Shown: positions 7,943 to 18,592, numbered from the stretch's first letter. The stretch is DNA of 64,000 bases from Stenotrophomonas acidaminiphila (GCA_002951995.1 CP019797.1:1286501-1350500); one strand, 5' to 3'. Numbers and translations: made by a program. Notes: generated by a model not told the origin, from the sequence alone.

Positions 7943-10900
7943 ATGAGTACTCCCGCCCCCCACCTCCCGCAGACGCAGACGGAAACCAGCCCGCTGCGTT
8001 TCGTCACCGCCGCCAGCCTGTTCGACGGCCATGACGCGGCCATCAACATCATGCGCCGGCTGATCCAGGCGCAGGGCGCGGAAGTGATCCACCTGGGCCA
8101 CAACCGCTCGGTGGAAGACGTGGTCCGCGCGGCGCTGCAGGAAGACGCCGACGCCATCGCGCTGTCGTCCTACCAGGGCGGCCATGTCGAGTACTTCAAG
8201 TACATGGTGGACATGCTGCGCGAGCGCGGCGCCGGCCACATCCGCGTGTTCGGTGGCGGCGGAGGCACCATCACCCCGGAGGAGATCCGCGAACTGCAGG
8301 CCTACGGCGTGGAGCGCATCTACCACCCCAACGACGGCATGAAGATGGGGCTGGTGGAGATGATCGAGGACGTGGTCCGGCGCGCCGGCGACGCCCGCGA
8401 CGCGGCACCGGCGGCGGACGACGCCAGCGTGCCCGGCATCGGCGACGAGATCGCCATCGGCCGCATGCTGTCGCGGCTGGAGGACGGCGCCTTCGGCGAC
8501 GCGGAACTGGCGCACCTGCGCCGGCAGTGGCAGCTGGCCGGCGGCAGGACCCCGGCCATCGGCATCACCGGCACCGGTGGCGCCGGCAAGTCCAGCGTTA
8601 CCGACGAACTGCTCAACCGCTTCCTGGCCAGCTTCCCGCAGATGCGCATCGCGGTGGTCTCGGTCGACCCGACCCGCCGCCGCACCGGTGGCGCGCTGCT
8701 GGGCGACCGCATCCGCATGAACTCGCTGCGCAGCCCGCGCGTGTACATGCGCTCGATGGCCACACGCCGCCAGCACGCGGCGATCAATACCGTGCTGCGC
8801 GACTGCATCGGTTTCCTCAAGTCGCTGGCCTACGACCTGGTGATCGTCGAGACCGCCGGCATCGGCCAGAGCGACTCGGAGATCGTCGATCTGGTCGATT
8901 TCCCGATGTACGTGATGACCAGCGACTTCGGCGCGCCCAGCCAGCTGGAAAAGATCGACATGCTCGACTACGCCGAGCTGGTGGTGCTCAACAAGTTCGA
9001 CAAGCGCGGCGCCGAGGACGCGCTGCGCGACGTGCGCAAGCAGTGGAAGCGCAACCGCGTGGCGTTCGCGATGAAGGACGAGGACGTGCCGGTGTACCCG
9101 ACCATCGCCTCGCAGTTCAACGACCCGGGCATCAGCTGGATGTTCGCCAACCTGTGCCGGCTGCTGCGCGACAAGCGCGGCGCCGGGAACGCGGAGGCCG
9201 CAGCGCAGAGCGGCTGCGACTGGATGCCGGCCATCGACACCACGCTGAAGGAGCCGCGCGCGACCGTGCTGATTCCCGGCAGCCGGGTGCGTTACCTGGC
9301 CGAGATCGCCGAGCAGGGCCGCGCCATCAATGCCCGCATCGAATCGCAGGCCGAGGTGGCCGAGCGCGCCCAGGGCTGCTGGCAGGCGCTGAAGGAGCTG
9401 GGCGACGCCGCGCTGCCGGCGGCGCTGGACCTGTACCCGGCGGACGCCCTGACCGATGCCGCCGCCGACACCAGCCTGCGCACCCTGCGCCAGCGCTACA
9501 ACGACGCGGTGCAGTCGCTGGATTCGGAGGCCCTGCGCCTGCTGCGCGAGTGGCCGGCGCGGCTGAAGTCGATCACCGACGAGGTCAACGAATACCAGGT
9601 GCGCGGCAAGACCATCCGCGTGGAGAACTACCGCGAGTCGCTGAGCCACCAGCAGATTCCCAAGATCGCCGCGCCCACCTACCGCAGCTGGGGCGAACTG
9701 CTGGTGTTCCTGCAGAAGGAGAACCTGCCCGGTTCCTATCCGTACACCGGCGGCGTCTACCCGTACCGCCGCAGCGGCGAGGACCCGATCCGCATGTTCG
9801 CCGGCGAGGGCACCCCGAGCGCACCAACCGCCGCTTCCATTACCTGAGCGTCGGCCAGCCGGCCGCGCGCCTGTCCACCGCCTTCGACAGCGTCACCCTG
9901 TACGGCGAGGACCCGGCGCCGCGCCCGGACATCTACGGCAAGATCGGCAACTCCGGGGTCAACATCCCCACCCTGGACGACATGAAGAAGCTGTATTCCG
10001 GCTTCGACCTGTGCGCGCCGACCACCTCGGTGTCGATGACCATCAACGGCCCGGCGCCGATGATCCTGGCGATGTTCATGAACACCGCCATCGACCAGCA
10101 GGTGGAGAAGTACCTGAAGGCCGATCCGGCGCGCTGGGCCGAGGCCGAGAAGAAGATCGCGGCGATGTTCGAAGGTCGTGCCCGCCCGCAGTACCACGGC
10201 GAACTGCCGCCGACCAACAACGGCCTCGGCCTGGGCCTGCTCGGCGTCACCGGCGACCAGCTGGTGGACGCCGACACCTACGCGCGGATCAAGGCCGAGA
10301 CGCTGTCCACGGTGCGCGGCACGGTGCAGGCCGACATCCTCAAGGAAGACCAGGCGCAGAACACCTGCATCTTCTCCACCGAGTTCGCGCTGCGCATGAT
10401 GGGCGACATCCAGCAGTACTTCGTCGACCACGGCGTGCGCAACTTCTACTCGGTGTCGATCTCCGGCTACCACATCGCCGAGGCCGGCGCGAACCCGATC
10501 AGCCAGCTGGCCTTCACCCTGTCCAACGGCTTCACCATCGTCGAGTATTACCTGGCGCGCGGGATGAAGATCGACGACTTCGCGCCCAACCTGTCGTTCT
10601 TCTTCTCCAACGGCATGGACCCGGAATACACCGTCATCGGCCGCGTCGCCCGCCGCATCTGGGCGCGCGCGATGCGTGAGCGCTACGGCGCCAACGAGCG
10701 CAGCCAGATGATGAAATACCACATCCAGACCTCCGGCCGTTCGCTGCACGCGCAGGAGATCCAGTTCAACGACATCCGCACCACGCTGCAGGCGCTGTAC
10801 GCCCTGTTCGACAACTGCAACAGCCTGCACACCAACGCCTACGACGAAGCCATCACCACGCCCACCGAGGAAAGCGTGCGCCGCGCGGTGGCGATCCAGA

Positions 10901-11487
10901 TGATCATCAACAAGGAGCTGGGGCTGAACTTCTGCGAGAACCCGTGGCAGGGCAGCTTCATCGTCGACAAGCTCACCGACATCGTCGAGGAAGCGGTCTA
11001 CAAGGAATTCGAGGCGATCAGCGAACGCGGCGGCGTGCTCGGCGCGATGGACACCATGTACCAGCGCGGCAAGATCCAGGAAGAGAGCCTGTACTACGAG
11101 CACAAGAAGCACGACGGCAGCCTGCCGCTGGTCGGGGTCAACATGTTCCTGCCGAAGGAGCATGCCGGCGAAGTGGCGACCGAGATCGAGCTGATCCGTT
11201 CGACCGAGGAGGAGAAGGGGCAGCAGATCGAGAACGTGCGCAACTGGCAGCGCAACCGCAATGCCCTGGCCCCGGCCGGCGAGACCTCGCACAGCCACGA
11301 GGTGGCTGGCAGCGCCTGCAGCGACGCCGGTGTCCACGATGGCCACGGCCTGGCCTACCTGCAGAACACCGCGCGCGAGCGCCGCAATGTGTTCGCGGCG
11401 TTGATCGAGGCGGTCAAGACCCACAGCCTCGGCCAGATCAGCCACGCGCTGTACGACGTGGGCGGGGAGTACCGGCGGAACATGTGA
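7943..11487 (+). CDS. icmF: IcmF: fused isobutyryl-CoA mutase with G-protein chaperone (frameshifted)
   Basis: With one base restored the product is about 1181 residues. It has a B12-binding domain (about 15-150; DGHDAA, His30 as the likely lower cobalt ligand), a MeaB/MeaI-like GTPase (P-loop GTGGAGKSS at 210-218, [24 protein letters not shown] at 350-353) and a methylmalonyl-CoA-mutase-type barrel ([38 protein letters not shown]). This order is diagnostic of IcmF, which interconverts isobutyryl-CoA and n-butyryl-CoA with adenosylcobalamin while its own GTPase edits the cofactor. The frame breaks at the CCCC run 9813-9816 (residue 624 or so); adding one C restores [13 protein letters not shown]. 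The His/Gly/Asp-rich segment near the C terminus ([20 protein letters not shown]) is less conserved. It is divergent from leucine dehydrogenase. Confidence 0.92.
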
Positions 11488-11501
11488 TTGGCCGCGGCGG
11501 C

Positions 11502-11520
11502 AGGGCCCGAAGACGGGCCT
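11502..11520 (+). terminator. weak hairpin after icmF
   Basis: AGGCCCG-type half-sites (AGGGCCCG at 11502-11509 and CGGGCCT at 11514-11520) can form a seven-base stem shortly after the icmF stop. No T-run follows, so termination is only a possibility. Confidence 0.25.
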
Positions 11521-11745
11521 CGCCGGTTTGCCGGGCGCACCCGGTGATGCCCGCTGGCCCGCAGCCGGGTCACCCGGGCGGATATCATGCCGTGCGGCCC
11601 GCCGCATACGGCATGGCGCGTCGGAATTGGGGGTGTTGCGCGGCCACGCGGGTAGCGGCGGCGGGCGCAGGTGCATCCGCCAGGATGAGCGCCCGCGCGG
11701 GCCGCCGCTGGACTGCCCGCTGGCGCTCGGTGACCATAGCCCCGT

Positions 11746-13365
11746 ATGTCCGCCCTCACGCCCTCCACGAGCCTGCTGCGACTGCTGCCCGAGGCGGTGG
11801 TGCAGACCGATGCGCTGTGGGCGATCACCTACCTCAATCCGGCTTGGCACACGCTCACCGGGCATGCGGTGGAGGCGGCGCTCGGCCGGTCCCTGCTTGA
11901 ATTCGTGCATCCCGACGACACCGGCACCCTGCGCTCGGGCATGCCGGTGTTCCGGTTGCGGTTCGCCGACGGGGATTACCGCTGGGTGCGGCTGCAGCTG
12001 CAGCCGGAGACCGACGAGGCCGAGCGGGTGCTCAGCCGCCAGGGCGTGCTGATCGAGGTCACCGAGGTCACCGAGCAGGTGCTGGTGGAAGTCCGCCAGC
12101 GCTTCCTGCGGTTGCTGGAAACCATCGACGGCGTGGTCTGGGAGGCCGAGCGCGGGGTGGGCAATACCTTCCTCAGCCCGCAGGTGGAGCGGCTGTTCGG
12201 CTACACGGTGGAGGAATGGCGCGCCGATCCGGGCTTCTGGCGCTCGCGCGTGCATCCCGACGACCTGGCCGAGGCGCTGGTCATCGACGAGGCCGCGTAC
12301 AACGCCACGCACAGCTACGCCTACGAGATGAGCTACCGGCTGATCGCCAAGTGCGGCAAGGTGGTGTGGGTGCGCGACCTGTGCCGGGCGGTGGTCGAGC
12401 CGGGCCGGCCGAACCGCATGATCGGGCTGATGATCGACGTGACCCGCCAGAAGCACACCGAGCTGGAACTGCTGCGCTCGGACAACCGTTATGCGCTGGC
12501 CACCCTTGGCTCCAATGACGGCATCTGGGACTGGGACCTGCGCAGCGATGTCATGCACGTGTCCGAGCGCTTCCGCCGGATCGTGGGGATGGACGACGGC
12601 GAGCCGGTGCATCACGGTGGCTGGCACTTCCTGCAGCAGCTCATCGACCCCGACGACCGTGCGCGCGTGCAGCTGGCCTACCGCCGCCACCTGTCGGGGA
12701 ACAGCCCGAATTTCTCGGTGGATTTCCGCGCCTTCCATGGTTCCGGGCGGCTGCTGTGGGTGAACTGGCGCGGCGTGGCCCAGTTCGACGACGGCGTTGC
12801 CGTGCGCATGGCCGGCTCGCTCAGCGACCTGGCCGAACGCGGCAGCTCCTACGACGCGCTCACCAACCTGCCGGGCCGGCCGTTGTTCCGGGCCCGCCTG
12901 GCGCATGCCATCGCCGTGCACCGCGGCGAATCCGCGGCCGGGGCCGACGGGCCGGCGCGTGGTGGCACCACCATGTTCGCGGTGCTGCTGCTGGACCTCA
13001 ACCGGTTCAAGGCGGTCAATGACAGCCTGGGCCACCATGTCGGCGACCAGTTGCTGCAGCAGGTGGCGCGGCGTCTTGAATCGTGCGTGCGCAACGCCGA
13101 CCTGGTCGCGCGCATGAGTGGCGACGAGTTCAACCTGCTGCTCGAATCGATCGATCCCGGCGAAGCGGCCGAGCGTGCGCGGCAGATCGTCGCGGCGCTG
13201 GAGGTGCCGTACCTGATCGGCCCGCATACGGTGAGCAGCAGCGCCAGCATCGGCCTGGTCAGCAGCCAGTCCGGGCTGAAGACGATCGATGACTACCTGC
13301 GCACCGCCGATGCGGCCATGTACCGCGCCAAGAGCCGCTCGCTGGGCGTGTGCATCGCTTCATGA
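11746..13365 (+). CDS. triple-PAS diguanylate cyclase (SGDEF variant)
   Basis: The 539-residue product has three PAS-like sensor modules (about 10-110, 120-235 and 245-365), each with family features such as HPDD and a terminal DVT or EVT linker, then a GGDEF domain from about 370. The active-site loop is SGDEF at 458-462, with Ser replacing the first Gly, a substitution found in some active cyclases. The allosteric I-site RxxD (RNAD) lies exactly five residues before it, so product inhibition by c-di-GMP is likely. There is no signal peptide or membrane segment, so it is a cytoplasmic sensor. The ligand is unknown. It stands alone between icmF and a 317-base gap. Confidence 0.87.
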   Translation: MSALTPSTSLLRLLPEAVVQTDALWAITYLNPAWHTLTGHAVEAALGRSLLEFVHPDDTGTLRSGMPVFRLRFADGDYRWVRLQLQPETDEAERVLSRQGVLIEVTEVTEQVLVEVRQRFLRLLETIDGVVWEAERGVGNTFLSPQVERLFGYTVEEWRADPGFWRSRVHPDDLAEALVIDEAAYNATHSYAYEMSYRLIAKCGKVVWVRDLCRAVVEPGRPNRMIGLMIDVTRQKHTELELLRSDNRYALATLGSNDGIWDWDLRSDVMHVSERFRRIVGMDDGEPVHHGGWHFLQQLIDPDDRARVQLAYRRHLSGNSPNFSVDFRAFHGSGRLLWVNWRGVAQFDDGVAVRMAGSLSDLAERGSSYDALTNLPGRPLFRARLAHAIAVHRGESAAGADGPARGGTTMFAVLLLDLNRFKAVNDSLGHHVGDQLLQQVARRLESCVRNADLVARMSGDEFNLLLESIDPGEAAERARQIVAALEVPYLIGPHTVSSSASIGLVSSQSGLKTIDDYLRTADAAMYRAKSRSLGVCIAS

Positions 13366-13682
13366 CCGGCGTGCCGTGCAGCGGCACCGGCCGGCGTTGC
13401 CGTCGGACGGCGCCTTGCGTGGCGCTTTCTCCGGTGCCGGGACACTGAGCGCCCGGCGGGCAGGCGTGGTGCCTTTGCTGGCGGGGCATGACAGTTCGTA
13501 TGCCACCCATGCCGCGTGGTTATGGATGCGCCGCGACAAGCGCTGCATGAAACGCGCCGGTTGCCTTGCGCCAGGCGTGTTTCCGCTGCGCGCACGCGGC
13601 TGTGCATGAAGCCGGCGGCGCACTGTCGGGCAGGCGGGCCCGTTGCTACCCTCGGCCGCACTTTCTGCAGACAGGCGGTGGC
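13366..13682. other. 317-base intergenic region
   Basis: No open frame with family similarity is visible here. A TTGCTACCCT stretch near 13644 resembles the one before the acyltransferase gene (near 24857) and could be a -10 region for the LD-carboxypeptidase gene; nothing else stands out. Confidence 0.4.
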
Positions 13683-14729
13683 ATGGACAGGCGGCGATTC
13701 CTTGGTGGTACGGCATTGGCGGGGGCGCTGTTGCCGCTGATGGGCACGGGCAGCGTGCTGGCGGCGCAACGTGGCGGGCGGTTGCTGCCGCTGCCGCTGG
13801 AGAAGGGCGATACGGTGGCGCTGGTCAGCCCGTCTGCGGCCAGCAGCGACCCGCTCAGCCTGCAGCTGGCGCGCGAGGCGATGGAAGCGCTGGGCTTCAA
13901 GGTCAAGACCGGCGCCCATTACGATGCGCGGCATGGACATCTGGCCGGTACCGATGCCGAGCGCGCCGGCGACCTGAACGCCATGTTCGCCGACCGCCAG
14001 GTCAAGGCCATCGTCTGCGTGCGCGGCGGCTCCGGTGCGGCGCGGCTGCTGCCGCTGCTGGACTATGCCGCCATCCGCGCCAATCCCAAGGTGCTGCTCG
14101 GCTACTCGGACATCACCGCGCTGCATTGCGCGATCCAGGCCAGGACCGGGCTGGTGACCTTCCACGGGCCGATCGGCTCGGGCAGCTGGAACCGGTTCAA
14201 CGTGGACCAGTTCGAGCGCCTGTTCTTCAAGCGCGAACTGATGCAGTACCGCAACAGCGTCGATACCGACGACGAACTGGTGCCGCGCAGGAACCGCACC
14301 CGCACCATCACCGGCGGCACCGCGCGCGGCGAGCTGGTGGGCGGCAACCTGACCGTACTGACCGCGCTGGCCGGTTCGCCGTACCTGCCCGATTTCAACG
14401 GCAAGATCCTGTTCCTGGAAGACGTGGACGAAGCGCCGTACCGCATCGACCGCATGCTCAGCACGCTCAAGCTGATGGGCGCGCTGGACAGGATCGCCGG
14501 CTTCATCTTCGGCGAATGCACCGGCTGCACGCCCGGCGACGGCTATGGCTCGCTGACCCTGGACCAGCTGTTCGCCGACTACATCGCGCCGCTGAAGATC
14601 CCGGCCTTCCGCGGGGCGATGATCGGCCACATCCGCGAACAGTTCATCGTGCCGGTCGGCGGCCGCGTGGAGATGGATGCCGACGCCGGTACCTTCCGCC
14701 TGCTGGAACCGGTGTTCGCCGGGGGCTGA
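13683..14729 (+). CDS. ldcA: exported LD-carboxypeptidase (peptidase S66)
   Basis: The 348-residue product starts MDRRRFLGGTALAG, a twin-arginine signal (RRRFLGG) with cleavage near VLAAQ, so it is exported folded by the Tat route. The body is peptidase S66: ALVSPSAA, RGGSGAARLLPLLD, the nucleophile elbow GYSDITALH (Ser142), GELVGGNL, LFLEDVDEAPYRIDRML, FGECTGC and GHIREQ with the catalytic His. The family cleaves the L-Lys/meso-DAP to D-Ala bond of murein tetrapeptides during cell-wall recycling. E. coli LdcA is cytoplasmic, so a Tat signal suggests a periplasmic variant acting on wall fragments. The usual RGGYG has Ser in place of Tyr here. Neighbouring hydrolases (amidohydrolase, GH20) fit a turnover role. 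Confidence 0.88.
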   Translation: MDRRRFLGGTALAGALLPLMGTGSVLAAQRGGRLLPLPLEKGDTVALVSPSAASSDPLSLQLAREAMEALGFKVKTGAHYDARHGHLAGTDAERAGDLNAMFADRQVKAIVCVRGGSGAARLLPLLDYAAIRANPKVLLGYSDITALHCAIQARTGLVTFHGPIGSGSWNRFNVDQFERLFFKRELMQYRNSVDTDDELVPRRNRTRTITGGTARGELVGGNLTVLTALAGSPYLPDFNGKILFLEDVDEAPYRIDRMLSTLKLMGALDRIAGFIFGECTGCTPGDGYGSLTLDQLFADYIAPLKIPAFRGAMIGHIREQFIVPVGGRVEMDADAGTFRLLEPVFAGG

Positions 14730-14841
14730 GCGGCGCCGGCGGCTGCCTGCGCGCGGCCGCCATGGCGATGCCGTCGCGGCCGCCGCCTATACTGGCGCGG
14801 CCGCCGGCTGGCGGTACCGGCATGCCACAGGGAGAAACGTC

Positions 14842-16182
14842 ATGTCCATGCTCTGGCTGATGCGAACGCTGTCGTTGTCGTGGGCGCTGCTGCTGGCCGC
14901 CCCCGTTTCCGTGCAGGCCGCGGCGGAGGAAGGCGAACTGCTGTTCCGCGGGGTCCGGGTGCTGGACACCGTGCGCGGCTCGCTGGGCGCGCCCACCGAC
15001 GTGCTGGTGCGCGGGCGGCATATCGCTGCGATCGGCGCGGCGGCGACACCGGCGGCCACGGCCACGGTGATCGAAGGCCGCGGCCGCACGCTGATGCCGG
15101 GGCTGATCGACGCGCACTGGCACAGCACGTTCACCGCGCTCTCGCAGGCGGACATGCTGGCCCTGGCGGACACGCCGGACCAGCTGGCCGCGCGGGTGGC
15201 GGCCGAATCCGAGCGCACCCTGCTGCGTGGCTTCACCAGCGTGCGCGACGTCGGCGGGCCGATCTTCGAACTGAAGGCGGCGATCGACGCCGGCCATGCG
15301 CGCGGCCCGCGCATCTGGCCATCCGGCGCCACCATCAGCCAGACCGCCGGGCATGGCGACATGCGCCTGCCGCACGAGCGCTCGCGGCGCTTCTTCGGCA
15401 AGCCGGCGCTGGCCGAGGAAATGGGCGCCACCTTCATCGCCGACGGCCGCGACGAGGTGCTCACCGCGGTGCGCGAGAACCTGCGCCGGGGCGCCAGCCA
15501 GATCAAGCTGATGGCCGGCGGCGGCACGTCCTCGGCCTACGACCCGGTGGACGTCACCCAGTACACGCTCGACGAGATGCGCGCCGCGGTGGAGGCCGCC
15601 GAGGACTGGGGCACCTACGTCACCGTGCATGCCTATACCGTGCGCGCGGTGCGCCGCGCCATCGAAGCCGGGGTGAAGAGCATCGAACACGGGCAGATGC
15701 TGGACGAGGACACGCTGCGGCTGATGGCGCGCCGTGGCGTGTGGCTGTCCAGCCAGACCCTGCGTGCGAGCACCGAGAACATGGATCCGTTGCGCCGCGA
15801 GAAGCGCAAGCCGGTGATCGACGGGCAGGCGCGCATGTGGGCCATGGCCAAGCGCGCCGGGGTGCGCATGGCGTGGGGCACCGACTTCCTGTTCGAGCCG
15901 GCGCTCAATGTCGAGCAGAACGCCTTCATCCTCGGCCTGCGGGAGTGGTTCACCCCGGCGGAGATCCTGCGCATGGTCACCCACGACAACGCCGAACTGC
16001 TGGCGCTGTCAGGCCTGCGCAGCCCCTATCCGGGGCGCCTGGGGGTGGTTGAGGAGGGCGCGCTGGCGGACCTGCTGCTGGTCGAGGGCAATCCGCTGGA
16101 GGACCTGCAGGTGATCGCCGATCCGGCGCGCCGCTTCGCGGTGATCGTCAAGGACGGGCGCATCGTCAAGGGCGGCGACTGA
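14842..16182 (+). CDS. exported amidohydrolase (Xaa-Pro dipeptidase/imidazolonepropionase-like)
   Basis: The 446-residue product has a Sec signal peptide (cleavage near VQAAA) and a complete metal-dependent amidohydrolase barrel: DAHWH (metal-binding HxH), IKLMAGGG with the lysine expected to be carbamylated, VHAYT and IEHGQ giving the other two metal histidines, and GTDF with the catalytic Asp. The C-terminal strands (GRLGVVEEGALADLLLVEGNPLEDL) are typical of the subgroup that includes secreted Xaa-Pro and Xaa-Arg dipeptidases and carboxypeptidases. The ATG at 14842 is preceded by GGGAGA at a good distance. The substrate cannot be named; a peptide or acyl-amino acid is likely. Confidence 0.83.
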   Translation: MSMLWLMRTLSLSWALLLAAPVSVQAAAEEGELLFRGVRVLDTVRGSLGAPTDVLVRGRHIAAIGAAATPAATATVIEGRGRTLMPGLIDAHWHSTFTALSQADMLALADTPDQLAARVAAESERTLLRGFTSVRDVGGPIFELKAAIDAGHARGPRIWPSGATISQTAGHGDMRLPHERSRRFFGKPALAEEMGATFIADGRDEVLTAVRENLRRGASQIKLMAGGGTSSAYDPVDVTQYTLDEMRAAVEAAEDWGTYVTVHAYTVRAVRRAIEAGVKSIEHGQMLDEDTLRLMARRGVWLSSQTLRASTENMDPLRREKRKPVIDGQARMWAMAKRAGVRMAWGTDFLFEPALNVEQNAFILGLREWFTPAEILRMVTHDNAELLALSGLRSPYPGRLGVVEEGALADLLLVEGNPLEDLQVIADPARRFAVIVKDGRIVKGGD

Positions 16183-16193
16183 CCACGCCGGGC

Positions 16194-16216
16194 CGGGCGG
16201 GCATCGCGCCCGCCCG
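16194..16216 (+). terminator. GC hairpin after amidohydrolase
   Basis: A perfect nine-base stem (CGGGCGGGC at 16194-16202 with GCCCGCCCG at 16208-16216) and five-base loop follows the stop codon by 12 bases. It lacks a T-run. Confidence 0.4.
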
Positions 16217-16278
16217 CCGGGGCGCCGCCGCGGCGCCGGCAGACTGCCGCTGCTCGACCGCCGGCAGGGGAGGACCCG

Positions 16279-17796
16279 ATGAGACTGCAGCTCAGGCCTT
16301 GGATCGTGCTGTCCTGCGTGGCGCTGGCGGTGCTGGCCGGTTGCGCGCACCGGCGGCCGACGGTGGCCATGGAACCGACGCCGGTGGCGCACATCGTGCC
16401 GCTGCCTGGCGCCATCCACGCCGGTCCCGGCGTGCTGCGTATTTCCTCGGCGGTGGCCGTGGAGGACGCGGGCGCCGCGCCCATGGCCCGGCGTGCGCTG
16501 GACGAACTGCTGGCGACGCTGCACATCGCCAGCGCGGACGCGGGCACGCCGCTGCGGCTGCAGCGGGTCGACGACCCGGCACTGGGCGAGGAGGGCTACC
16601 GGCTGCTGGTGGACGATGCGATCCATCTGAGCGCGCGCACCGATGCCGGGCTGCTGCATGCGGTGCAGACCCTGCGGCAACTGCTGCCGGCGCGCGCCGG
16701 CACGGATTACCGGCTGCCGCAGCTGGCGATCACCGACGTGCCCGCCTACCGCTGGCGCGGGCTGTCGCTGGACGTGGCGCGCAGTTTCCTGCCGGTTGAT
16801 TACCTGGAAAGGCACATCGACCGCATGGCCCTGTTCAAATTGAACCGGCTGCACCTGCACCTGACCGACGACCAGGGCTGGCGGATCGAGATCAAGCGCT
16901 ATCCCCGGCTGGTGGAAATCGGCGGCGCCAGCGCGGTGCAGGGCGGGCGCGCCGGTTACTACACCCAGGCGCAGCTGAGGCACCTGGTGGCGTACGCGCA
17001 GGCACGCGGCGTCACCCTGGTGCCGGAGATCGACATGCCCGGGCACGTGCAGGCGGCGCTGGCCTCGTACAACGCGCTGGCCTGCGACGACGTGGCCAAC
17101 CGCGGCACCTACGCCGGCGTGGGAGTGGGCTTCAGCGTGTTGTGCCTGGACAAGCCCGAGGTGGTGTATCCCTTCGTCCGCGACGTGCTGGAGGAGGTGG
17201 CGGCGATCTTTCCGTCCAATGAAATCCACATCGGCGGCGATGAGATCAGGCACCCGCTGTACGCCGATTTCGTCGCCCGCACCGCGGCGATGGTGGACGC
17301 GATGGGGCGTACTCCGGTGGTCTGGGAGGAAGGATCGGTGGCCGCGATGAAGCCCACCGCGCTGGTGCAGCTGTGGAACGACGGCTATGCCATCGAGGCC
17401 GCGGTCGCCCGCGGCCACCGCTTGATCCTGTCGCCGTGCTCCTACCTGTACATCGACCACGGCAACCGTGCCGGCCAGCCCGGCGCCGACTGGTGCCGCG
17501 CCGCGGGCGTGCCGCTGGCCCGGGTCTATGCCTTCGACCCGACCCCTTACCGGACCGCGGTGGGCGTGGAAGCGGCGCTGTGGAGCGAGTTCGTGCATAC
17601 CGACGCCGCCGCCGATGCGCGCCTGTGGCCACGCCTGGCGGCCGTGGCCGAGGTGGCATGGAGCCCGGCCACGCAGCGCGGCTATCCGGGGTTCGTGCGG
17701 CGCATGGCAGGGCTGCGCGCACACCTGGACGCGCTGGGCGTCCACTACTACCCCGAGCCGGACCTGGGCTGGGGCGACGCCGCCGACACGCGCTGA
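16279..17796 (+). CDS. beta-N-acetylhexosaminidase lipoprotein (GH20)
   Basis: The 505-residue product has a lipoprotein signal ending AVLAGC (Cys22), a GH20b-like N-terminal domain (about 35-150) and a GH20 catalytic barrel beginning YRWRGLSLDVARSFLPVDYLE. It continues with LHLHLTDDQGWRIEIK and PEIDMPGH and has the catalytic Asp321-Glu322 pair in HIGGDEI; a late WSEF gives the usual aromatic wall. The family removes terminal GlcNAc or GalNAc with substrate-assisted catalysis, from chitin oligomers or glycans. As an outer-membrane or periplasmic lipoprotein it probably trims imported chito-oligosaccharides. The gene follows the amidohydrolase by 96 bases and precedes a two-component system; joint regulation is possible but unproven. 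Confidence 0.92.
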   Translation: MRLQLRPWIVLSCVALAVLAGCAHRRPTVAMEPTPVAHIVPLPGAIHAGPGVLRISSAVAVEDAGAAPMARRALDELLATLHIASADAGTPLRLQRVDDPALGEEGYRLLVDDAIHLSARTDAGLLHAVQTLRQLLPARAGTDYRLPQLAITDVPAYRWRGLSLDVARSFLPVDYLERHIDRMALFKLNRLHLHLTDDQGWRIEIKRYPRLVEIGGASAVQGGRAGYYTQAQLRHLVAYAQARGVTLVPEIDMPGHVQAALASYNALACDDVANRGTYAGVGVGFSVLCLDKPEVVYPFVRDVLEEVAAIFPSNEIHIGGDEIRHPLYADFVARTAAMVDAMGRTPVVWEEGSVAAMKPTALVQLWNDGYAIEAAVARGHRLILSPCSYLYIDHGNRAGQPGADWCRAAGVPLARVYAFDPTPYRTAVGVEAALWSEFVHTDAAADARLWPRLAAVAEVAWSPATQRGYPGFVRRMAGLRAHLDALGVHYYPEPDLGWGDAADTR

Positions 17797-17890
17797 GGCG
17801 TGCGCCGCGGCGTCGCCCGCTCGCCGGGGCCGCACGGGATGCGCGTCCGGCTCGGTTAGCATTGCGCATCCCACCAAGGAACATCGCCCC

Positions 17891-18592
17891 ATGCACCGCC
17901 TGCTGGTGGTCGACGACGACAGCGACATCCGCGGACTGCTGGCCGAGCAGCTCGGCCGCGCCGGCTACACGGTGAGCACCGCCGCCGATGGCGCCGGCAT
18001 GCGCCACGCGCTGGCGCGCGAAGCCATCGACCTGGTCGTGCTCGACCTCAACCTGCCGCGTGAGGACGGGCTGGCGTTGTGCCGCGAGCTGCGCGCGCGC
18101 GCCAGCACCCCGGTGATCATGCTCACCGCCCGCGCCGAGCCGATCGACCGCGTGCTCGGGCTGGAAATGGGCGCCGACGACTACCTGGCCAAGCCGTTCG
18201 AGCCGCGCGAACTGCTGGCGCGGATCCGCAACGTGCTGCGCCGGACCGAGGCGCTGCCGGCCAACCTGGAGCCGTTGGCGATGCGCCGGGCGACGTTCGC
18301 CGACTGGCTGTTCGACCTGGAGCGGCGCCACCTGGTGGATCCGGCCGGGCGCGTGGTGATGCTGTCCGGCGCCGAGTTCCGCCTGCTGCGGGTATTCGTC
18401 GGCCATGCCAACAAGGTGCTCTCCCGCGAGCAGCTGGCCGCGCTGGGCGGCGGCCGCAGCCATGAGGCCCAGGACCGCGCCATCGACCTGCAGGTCAGCC
18501 GCCTGCGCCAGAAGCTCGGCAGCGCCGGCAGCCTGATCAGGACCGTGCGCAGCGAGGGCTATGTGTTCGCCGGCGTGGTGACGCTGGCATGA
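17891..18592 (+). CDS. OmpR-family response regulator
   Basis: The 233-residue product has a receiver domain with acidic pocket Asp8-Asp10, phosphoacceptor Asp52 (VVLDLNLP), Thr79 and Lys101 (AKPF), and a winged-helix DNA-binding domain with the motifs LSGAEFRLL, HANKVLSREQL, RAIDLQVSRLRQKL and IRTVRSEGYVF. It overlaps the histidine kinase gene by four bases (ATGA), so the two are translationally coupled. It resembles the OmpR/RstA/AdeR group. The target genes are unknown; the GH20 gene just upstream on the same strand is one candidate. Confidence 0.93.
   Translation: MHRLLVVDDDSDIRGLLAEQLGRAGYTVSTAADGAGMRHALAREAIDLVVLDLNLPREDGLALCRELRARASTPVIMLTARAEPIDRVLGLEMGADDYLAKPFEPRELLARIRNVLRRTEALPANLEPLAMRRATFADWLFDLERRHLVDPAGRVVMLSGAEFRLLRVFVGHANKVLSREQLAALGGGRSHEAQDRAIDLQVSRLRQKLGSAGSLIRTVRSEGYVFAGVVTLA

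Noticed and set aside
9813..9816. Programmed -1 frameshift in icmF
   Set aside because: IcmF is normally made as one chain from one frame; there is no slippery heptamer or clear downstream structure, and six other breaks share the same homopolymer signature.
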